From: Siphonodentalium dalli
Lineage: Eukaryota > Mollusca > Scaphopoda > Gadilida > Siphonodentaliidae
Length of the DNA: 64,000 nucleotides
Reading direction: 5' to 3'
Assembly: GCA_032622095.1 (NCBI GenBank)
Contig: CP136069.1
Location: forward strand, 120,150,126 to 120,214,125
This document shows positions 51,241-60,000 of the stretch, in pieces; the first letter of the stretch is position 1, and each line of letters starts with the position of its first letter. The notes beneath the pieces are model-generated. The model was given only the letters and a program-made list of their open reading frames with translations, did no database searches and was not told where the DNA came from. A program made the position numbers and the translations under genes.

Positions 51241-52034
51241 CCTTTATTCATCTCCGAAGAAAAATGTTATCTTGGATTTCTTTCTGAGGGAATAACTTCT
51301 ATGACAATATATAGAATGAGTCTTTCGACTCTTTTCGAGACACATCTAGTGCATACAGGCATATATAAGTATTCAATTTATTACAAAGTATTCTCGTTCG
51401 TTGTATATGTTACTTAACTCAAACATGTTCTTTTGTGCATTACATAATATATTCACCAATAAAAAAAAATATCAGAATCATGAATACATTTTTGAAATAA
51501 TCAGTGTTTTTTTAGTTGGTGTATTTAATAAATGAAACTTTTTTAACTTAACCCGTCGGTTGGAGTGTACTTGGAACAGGCTTTCGAGTGTTCTCCATGA
51601 TGCTGAATTTACCCAACTCACATATTCCAACCGGCTGTACACACACGGTGGGAGAATTGCTGATATGGGTTGATAAATTGGAGCATTAGCCTCATAATCA
51701 CAACTTATGAGTGTTACATTCTATTTCAAGGCAATCACGGCTAGTACTGTTCTTTACAGAATATTTATTTGAACGATTTCAGCAGTTTGGTCCGAAATAT
51801 AGATTTTTTGTATCAAATGTTTTAAACCAGATAATAACTGTAGCATATGCTATCTACAGGCAAGCTTAAGAAATAAGAGTATAGTATGATAATTTGTTCA
51901 TGCTCTCTGAGTTAAGCACATGAGAAGCAATGATCACTATGCTGAATCCGTGCCTCCATAGGCATAACTCTGGTATATTTCTAAGCCAGTACCAGTAATC
52001 ATATATGGTCAGATGCATTTCTGAAGGAAGTGCT
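51241..52034. other. Intergenic stretch, nothing recognised
   Basis: AT-rich sequence with only short unsupported frames. Confidence 0.35.
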
Positions 52035-52150
52035 TGTGCTGCCATTCCAGAATAGGAGATCAAGAATTTCGGGAGAAGTGGGTTCGAACCCATGTTCAGA
52101 CTCATACACTTCCCAACTCTCAGGGAAAGTGCTTCCTTTTAATTATGTAC
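52035..52150 (-). repeat. Possible tRNA-derived SINE head
   Basis: GGTTCGAACC (52081-52090) is a perfect pol III B-box core. On the minus strand, 27 bases before it, TGAGAGTTGGGAAG is a weak A-box-like word. The A-to-B spacing is shorter than in tRNA genes but tolerable for SINEs. No clover-leaf folds from this sequence, so it is not a tRNA gene. Confidence 0.3.
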
Positions 52151-52374
52151 CCATAGCCAAGGTGGTTGGGTCGTGGATGGTGAATATTTAGGGTGTCTTG
52201 AGAGGGCGGGCAACCTACAGTGCCCTTTATTTGACCTAAATATATAAAGGAACTGAGAGATGGCATGGGGTCACATATATTTAAATTGAATATATGCGAG
52301 GCTCCCTGGGTCCATATGGGAGCATATTTAACAGAATGCATTGGCACAGGTAACTTTTCGTAAAAATTCTGGAA

Positions 52375-52920
52375 GCTCCATGTAAAATGTTGCAAGTTTT
52401 GTCATACGCTGAAAGCGACAAAATGTTTGATACAATGTTGTTCTCATGCTGAAAGTTACAAAATGCGCCACATAAATTCACATAATTATTGTTTCGTCGA
52501 CATTTAATAATAATTGCTAGTCGCATGTCATTATTGGCTCGCAACAGAACATGCAAAATACCACATGTATTGTCGTGCACTGAAAGCGAAAACAATGTCT
52601 GTCACTATTGCCGCATTACAAAACATGCAACATTTTCGCATGTTTTGTCATACACCAAAAGCGACATAATCTTGCATGTTTCATCGCTTATATCACTTAT
52701 GTCACTTTTGGCCCACGACAAGACATGGGAAATGCTGCGTGCTTTGTCATTTGCCAAAAGCAACAAATTTGCGACATAATTATTGGTTTGCTAACATTGT
52801 TAATGTTTTGTCACTTTCGGCCTACGACAAAACAGGTGAAACATGTGAAATGCTCTGGACAAAAAATGTCAAAACATGTGACATTAGTGCCACGCAGAAA
52901 GCGACAGAACCCCATACCGA
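52375..52920. repeat. CGACAAAACATG-type short repeat cluster (copy 1)
   Basis: Words such as GCATGTTTTGTC, CCAAAAGCGACA, CACGACAAGACATG and TTTGTCACTTTCGGC recur on both strands every 40-70 bp, making a patch of overlapping imperfect palindromes. A second patch of the same family is at 62905-63400. The open frames here come from the repeat. Confidence 0.65.
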
Positions 52921-52929
52921 AATATTAGT

Positions 52930-53420
52930 CTTCCACTAGTCTGCCCCTAGTCTTCAGTATGAAGATCATGTAGTCTTCAACTCCGAAGACTAAAATAGTC
53001 TTCACATGGAACCTAATAGAGAAAATTAAGCTTCGAAGCTCTATTTTAAGTCTTCGAAGACTTCGCTTAGTCTTCAAATGGGGTGAACTATTTAAATGAG
53101 CTAATTCTTCGAAGACTTATTTTAGTCTTCGAAGACTTATTTTGAAGACTTGGTTTAGTCTTTGAAGACTTATTTTGAAGACTTATTTTAGCTTTTGAAG
53201 ACCTAATTTAGTCTTCGAAGACTTGTTTTGAAGACTTATTTTAATCTTAGAAGACTAAATGAGTGATCAAAATTAGTCCTCAAAGACTAAATAAGTGAAC
53301 TTTAAAAAAAGTGTTCGAAGTCTAAAATAGTCTTCAAAATAAGTCTTCAAAATAAGTCTTCAAAATGATTCTTCAGAGTCTGAAATAAATCGACAAAAAG
53401 AGCCTTTGATGACCCAAAAA
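52930..53420. repeat. GAAGAC/GTCTTC palindrome cluster
   Basis: About 490 bp packed with AGTCTTCGAAGACT-type palindromes and half-units (GAAGACTTATTTT, TAGTCTTC), with irregular spacing of 15-35 bp. Single strands could pair along their whole length. No coding frame. Confidence 0.9.
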
Positions 53421-53700
53421 AGTCTTCCAAGGATACGAAAAGAGAGGTATATATATGAGATATATTTGAAAATCTTGAAATGGGAACTCTAGGAATTATT
53501 GAAGTCCTTTTTCTGGAATGACAAAGAACAGGGATAATAGATTTATGAAGATGTTATTTCCATGATGCGCAGAATTTAATTATCTTTGAATTAATACATA
53601 TACATGTATAACAGCTAGAACTCATTCTTCTGGTGTTATAGCTGGTGCAGTAACCTGGAATAGAACAAACAATTTTCATGTGTGTGAAGCATATATATAG

Positions 53701-53837
53701 AGGATCTACAACGAGTTCCTAGTTTATAGCAGAATTTACAAAATGAGTCCAGTAAATTAGGAAAGGCTCAGCCCAGACCTAATTTACTGGACGAGTTTTG
53801 TAAACTCCGTTATAAACTGGGACGAGTTGTAGATTCT
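53701..53837. mobile_element. 137-bp hairpin MITE-like element
   Basis: AGGATCTACAACGAGTTCCT through AAATTAGG (53701-53761) is mirrored by CCTAATTTACTGGACGAG through GTTGTAGATTCT (53778-53837) around a GAAAGGCTCAGCCCAGA loop. No coding capacity. Confidence 0.75.
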
Positions 53838-54600
53838 ATTTATTACAAGATCCAAAACCTCGACAAAACATACATAAATCAACAAAAGGGACGCGAAACT
53901 AACATCGGCTTCTATAAGACCTGCGATGGAGTTTGATGTAACTATGAATTGTTTGCCACATAAAGAAATAGTCCCAGACAAATAAAGACTCTTTGGCGTA
54001 AATAATGGCGTATATTTAATGATATAACTTTTCAAACTCTTCATTCATTATAGTTTATTGGAAAAATATTGGAATCCATATTATTCTGAGACGTAGCGTA
54101 CAGAATGTATAAAGACGACAAACCGGAAGTCAAATGTCACCTGGCACTATTTCCTGTTATTATATCACAATCTATAAAATGTGTTTATTGAATGGAATAA
54201 GGGTAGGATCATGTAATAAATCTTGATAACATGTCTTGATATAATTTAAACCTCTATTTTACTGTCTCATTTTCCTTGATTCTGATTGGACAAGTCCTAA
54301 CAACACCTTGGTTAGTTGTTGCTTGTATTTCTCGATAAAGATGTAAGTGGCCCATGACTGGTGTAGTAAATCTAGATGGTTAAAAATTTACATTTGGTGA
54401 CTCGATTGTCCCTAAGGCGAATTTACCTATTGTGTTTATTGTGTATCCTTGGTTATTGATCCTTTGTCAGTCAAAATCTCAGTGAATGGAAAGAGTTTGC
54501 TGCCAAGTAAAAACTGATGGCTTTCTTGTATCTTTCGCCATCTCTAATGTCAGGGTACACAAAACCTCCATTTAAACTGATACAAGTTTTGATTGAGAAC
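53838..54600. other. Intergenic stretch
   Basis: Nothing recognised. If the candidate first exon at 54608 is real, its promoter and 5' UTR would be here; no clear TATA box was identified. Confidence 0.3.
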
Positions 54601-54607
54601 ATGGAAC

Positions 54608-54779
54608 ATGATTTCAAGTGACCTCACCTTTTTGTTATGGCGCCTTGCATTGTTGATCTTCATGGATAACTTTTATTGCCGAGCTTTTGGAGACAGTTCC
54701 TCCCATCCGCACTTTCGGCAGAATGCCTGGGTGTACTCTGAAATGAAGAAAGCCTATTCACATGTCAAACAGTGCAGGT
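54608..54779 (+). CDS. Candidate first exon of a secreted or membrane protein (low confidence)
   Basis: ATG at 54608 opens a 57-codon frame. It begins MISSDLTFLLWRLALLIF, a plausible signal peptide or anchor, followed by a polar His/Ser/Lys stretch, and reaches a GTGCAG|GTGAAA donor-like site at about 54779 just before a frame stop. The hAT element begins 53 bp later and would lie in the intron. No downstream partner exon was found and no family is recognised, so this may be a chance frame. Confidence 0.25.
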
Positions 54780-54832
54780 GAAATAAACAATGAGGACAAA
54801 TGAATGGATATTGATTTTGTTCAAGAATATAC

Positions 54833-56096
54833 TAGGGCTCGGCGATGGTTCGAGATTCGATTCAATTCGATATACTCCCGAATATTTGATTTGATTCGAT
54901 ATCATTCGTCCGATTCGTCTCAAAATGAATCTTAACCACATCAAATATAACGTGCAAATGTCGTGCCATATTTATCGCAGTCATCGGAAAAATACTCCAT
55001 GAAACAGAGCAGCCTACTAGTATATACGGGCCATGCAGATAATAAACTGCACCTACCGAGAGTTTAGTTGACGCTATGTTTGATGACGTTGAAGCTGCCC
55101 ACGAGAGGGACAATGTACTGGACCCTGGTGACAATTCATTATATGTACGGTTAACAAGGAAATGGAGGTATGCTCGCATGTTGGGTTATTAAAAAGGGAT
55201 GACTCTCCGCTGGAGTTTTAGAAATCGAACCAGTGATCGACTGTCGGCATTGCCTTTACTTGGTACACATGCGAAGGATATACTCGGTATTCAAGTGAGG
55301 AATTGTTCCAGTCAGAGAGTAAATTCAGTTGGAGGGAACATATTAACGGACCAAAGGCACAGTCTCTCCAACTATAATGCGGAGACCTCTGGGCCCGCAA
55401 CAACTCGAACTTACTCTTGCCGTCACTGGTTCACATCTGCAAAAGCCAGTGAAATTAGGAGTGAATAGTTTGGTCGCTTGAATACCAAGTATATACATGA
55501 TTACCTGTGCTAACTGCTAAGTTCGCAGCTTTCGCGAGTGAATGCAGAGATAACTTGTTGAGTCTCGTTCACTTTTCGAAACCCCAGTGAAAGCTAACCC
55601 TTCGTTGACTCATTACAAAATAATGTTTCCAAAGTGACCAAAACGGTCAATGTTTCAGTTTTTATTAGCTGCGTTTATATTTCGTTTGATGAAATTCAGA
55701 TCCAGTTTATTTTCACCGAGTCACAATATTATCCAATGTAATAAATACATTCCCGAGTCCCGATTCCAGTTTGGTCAGCATGGCACCGCATTGTATACCC
55801 AGCCGTGAGTGATGTGCGGCGTAGTTATATTACGATGAATTGTGATCGGTTGTGTAGTGTGTACGGACCCAGCAGAATGTGGTATTAGCCGAATTTATTT
55901 GAATATTTTTTTCCAGGCAGATAATCGCACATGGTGAAAACAAATCAACTAAAACCGATGTCTGTTCACTATAAATTCGTCCCAGTAATTGAAGTCAGAT
56001 TTTCTACGATTCGATTCGAAGATTCGATTCGATATCGTTCGGCTAGTTCGAATCGAGATTCATTCGAACGAAAAAAGGCCGACTCGCCAAGCCCTA
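54833..56096. mobile_element. hAT-type non-autonomous transposon with intact target duplications
   Basis: 1264 bp with inverted ends TAGGGCTCGGCGA ... TCGCCAAGCCCTA and flanked on both sides by the identical 8-bp GAATATAC (54825-54832 and 56097-56104). Eight-bp duplications and TAGGGCT-type termini are typical of hAT elements. Both ends continue inward as subterminal ATTCGATTCGA repeats in inverted orientation, likely transposase-binding repeats. No transposase domain or long frame is visible; the small frames inside (54862-55179, 55199-55468) lack family features. Confidence 0.88.
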
Positions 56097-56104
56097 GAAT
56101 ATAC

Positions 56105-56891
56105 TAAATAGTATAGTATAATGATAGTATGAAATTATGAGTGTGATATTATAAACAAAACACTGCATGTGTGAGTCAAGCATTTATTTATATACAGCAC
56201 GTAAATAGTGAGCAATATGCAAAACATTCAACATTTTTTAGCAGATTGATTCACAGTGACCCATTCAACATTTTTTAAAGGCAATGATTAGCAAATGCTA
56301 TACCGGTACATGTATGTTCTAAACAACTTGGTGACATTTCTAAGTGGGTCTCCACAGTGTTCATTCTTTTTGCTTATCACATATTTTTTACGTACTGTTT
56401 GTTTACATAACATGTTGTTTGTTTGCATAACACAGAGTACTAATACGACAATAACATGCAATCAACCCGATATTTATGATTGGTATAAGAAAAATATTTG
56501 TTTATACTAAACCATAATATATAACATGCTTTCTAATTATGGCAGTTTTAAAGTACTAAATCCGATTTGATGGTCCCCATATCATCAGATTCCAACAACA
56601 ACAACAACAATAACAAGATTAAAAAAAATGCCTTTTCAGTTGTCAGAATCGATTAATTGTTCAAATATATTAATACTAGTCAACTATAGCATAAAATTGA
56701 CAAAAACCTGTAATGTATCAACTTTTTGTTCAATGAATATTGCCAGTTTGTCAAATATCTGACATAAAAAAAACACTTGATTTTAGAGTTATCAATCTTT
56801 TTCCGCAATTTGGTCAGAGAAAGTATTCTCGTCTGCTGATTACTGGGCCACTTAAAATAAAAATAATAGACTTTAAAAAATTGACATCTGA
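56105..56891. other. AT-rich spacer 3' of the BEN-like gene
   Basis: Contains a small CAACAACAACAACAATAACA microsatellite at about 56594-56613 and T/A runs. The 3' UTR of the minus-strand gene would lie here, but I cannot place its end. Confidence 0.4.
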
Positions 56892-57019
56892 TCACGCTGA
56901 GCTTTGATGTGTGGGTTCATCGACTCCGATCAAATATTTTTTACTCCGCAGCAGTCCGAAGTCAAGGAAATAGTAATCTGCGAGGGTTAATTCAGATTGA
57001 GTACCTTTAACAGATGTGA
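56892..57019 (-). CDS. Exon E (terminal) of the BEN-like gene
   Basis: Acceptor AAAACAG before 57019; an alternative AG at 57005 keeps the same frame. It reads VTSVKGTQSELTLADYYFLD, FGLLRSKKYLIGVDEPTHQS and SA, then TGA. The phase fits exon D. It is separated from it by a 1352-bp intron. Confidence 0.5.
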
Positions 57020-60000
57020 CTGTTTTATGCATCGATAACAACATTGATTGCTTATTAATTACAACAAACTGCATAAATAAGTTGTTGATTAACACGAAAA
57101 TAGTAAATCTACCCAGGTGATACTTATGTCTGGACATCATCTGCTCTTTAAACGGAAAATTTTGTGTGTTAAAATATTTATACCATAGTAGAACTACATC
57201 GTAGTTAGGAAAATAGTTCTTATGTAACATTCATTTAAAATTGAATTTCAATTAGATATGAGGAAAATTGCCTGCATTTCATTCAAATGTAGCTTGCTTA
57301 TTTTATATGGACTTGGACAAATATGAATGGGAATATCAAGTGACTGATGGCTTAGAAACAGGTTGACACCATGACGTAAATGTTTGCATCACTGTGTGTG
57401 AATCAAATTCCTTTTTGCGCTGTGTGTGTCTGTGGTGAGAATATACATCAAAAGTAAACAACAAATACAAAATAATAATTATAGGGGGAGGGGTCGGAAA
57501 AAATTACAGGATACAAGGACCGGGTGGGTGGGTGTCCCCGAGCCCCGAATGCAGATTTTTTCTGATATCATGCAATTCTTTTCCAAAATCTTTCTAAGAC
57601 AAATTACAGCTTCAAAATGAATTGAAACAATCATATTCATATATAGTAGTGCATGCTATAGCCTCATACAAGTGAGGGGCTCTATAATTTTTTTTTGTCC
57701 ACAATTTCTCCCTTTAACAGTTGAAACCATGGGGTGGGTCTGGTTTTGGTCGAGGAAAAAAATTGCAGTGAAAAAAAATCCATTCTCATCTTTTCTCATA
57801 GTTGATCATGGCTTTTAAAACTTATTATACATAGATGATACCTGTGTGTTTAGAGTGAATACCGGAAGTATCTCAAGAGTGGTCACAGTGAGATACTGGA
57901 CTCATCACAAGTGATGATTCCAGTATCTCACTGTGACCACGAATGAGGTAATTCCGGTATTCACTTATAACACGAAGGTTTTCTTTCTATTATATGCGCT
58001 ATTTAATAAAATAGATCAAGGAATTAATTCAAAATCGAACTGATTCCGATTCACATCGGCAATACAATTTCTGCACAACAAACAGAAAGACCACGTGGTT
58101 CAATAAAATACTGTCGATAACGTGCGTAATGATGGTCGTAATCTATCTTCTGTTGACCCAGTATTCTTTGCCGATTGAGCTAAATACATATGACGTCATT
58201 TACGTTACCATTGACTTATTGGCCACCTTTCTACTTATTGGCCAACTTTTTACTCATTGGCTGTGTTTTTCACTTATTGGCTGACTTTTGTTACTTATGA
58301 TGCGGGTAGCGTTCTACTTATTGCAGCCGATAACCTATAGCTAATTAATAATGATGTGTATGTAAATGTACCTTCTGCCGCAGTCCATCTGTTATTGTCA
58401 AGACTTGGTTTTTCATTGTTTTTTTTACTTAGCCCAAGACCTGAGCTAATGCTCAGCTCTTCCTGGCTGAACAGCATGTCAATGTGTTGGTTGAATAAGT
58501 ATACTGCTGGATCAGGTTTGCTACTCGCAGCAGCTTGTGCCTTGGAAAGGCTTGTTATTTTCACTAAAACATCCGCAAATCTCTCTGGATGGTTGGCGTC
58601 CACCAACAATTGTCCCAAGACAATAGTCTAAAAGAGAATAGAAACATATAACGATGTGTTAGGATGATCATTTTTATACGCCCGTTTTGTAAAATAAAAC
58701 ATATTGAAAATGTATGTTATTAGTATGTCTGTCTGTTTGTTTGTCTTTTATTGTTTCTGGATGATAACTTCAGTAAGTCTGAACTGAGTCTGAACTTACA
58801 GCCCTGGGAATTAGCCTAGGTATTAAGCAGAGACAACATCAGTTTTCCTAGGCAATATTTAGGCAATAATATTGCCTAGGTAAAATAAGTTCATTATGTT
58901 ACTAACTTTTCATGCTGTCAATCAAAAGTAAAACCTCTTTACTAGTGTCCAAACTGACTACCTTTCACTCTTCTTTACATACCGGTATATTGTTCTTCAA
59001 TATCATCTATACACAGTGACATTGACTTAATTTGACTCTAAGAACACTGTTCGGGAGATGGTTGGGAAATTGTACATATATGTTGAGTAGTGGCTTGAAA
59101 AAATTGTTTCCCAATTTAAGTAAGAATTTAGTGTTAAAATTGTCAACAATGTCTTATATAAATAATCATAGTAATCATAATAAAAGGTCGCCAACTATGT
59201 GTCCCCCGAAATGTGGCTTTTTAGTATGGATAACTTTTTTCAAATTTCGTTGGACCATGACCAAATTCAAACTTGGCCTTTGTCTTCAGAAACATGAACC
59301 ATGTACCAAATATCAAGAGATTCAGTTGAATTGAAAAACACACAGATAACTAAAAGTAACTCCTCAGTTTGTTTTTATTTGGATATCTTTTATCAAATTG
59401 GACAATCTAAATCACCTCGAGGTAGAGCTCATTTTAAACCGAAATGCAGTTTAATTGTTAGCTACCGTAGCTGAGTCAAATACACATATATGTACATGTA
59501 AAACTGACAACATTAAAGGGGGTTGCTCTTTTACGCATGCCTATCATGTTCCTATATCGTGATAGACATGGACATGATATGATACAGGCATTGTTTTAAA
59601 GTGTACCCCAATACAATGAAATCATGATCAGAATCATTACAGGCCTATTTCATACAAACAAAATTTTCCTCAACATCACACTGAACATCATAAAGATTTA
59701 TAATATTTTATCAAATTGGTAGGACAAAACATAATAATTTGATCAGACTAAGATTTTGAAATTTTCATCATTCAAAAACTTAAATACCGGTAACACTTAG
59801 GTAGTTGCCCAAGAAGTCCACAATATGTCTTGAATAAGTAGCTTTTCTCTGAAGAATAATTTACCTGTTTAGAAGGCTTTCCCAGCAAAGCAATCGGCTT
59901 TCCCAATTCCCTTCCAATATATGCCAATTGACGCTGTTGACTGGCTATGAAGAAAATACAAAATTCATGTCTTAAGTTTGAATACAGACATGTATGTCTG

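Noticed and set aside
52075-52095. tRNA gene suggested by GGTTCGAACC
   Set aside because: No clover-leaf pairing, acceptor stem or anticodon arm; at best a SINE B box.
52281-52939. Overlapping 87-106-codon frames on both strands
   Set aside because: Produced by the CGACAAAACATG-type repeat patch; frames exist on both strands and carry no domain.
54862-55468. Frames of 105 and 89 codons inside the hAT-type element as transposase remnants
   Set aside because: No hAT dimerisation, BED-finger or catalytic motifs could be recognised, so they were not called.
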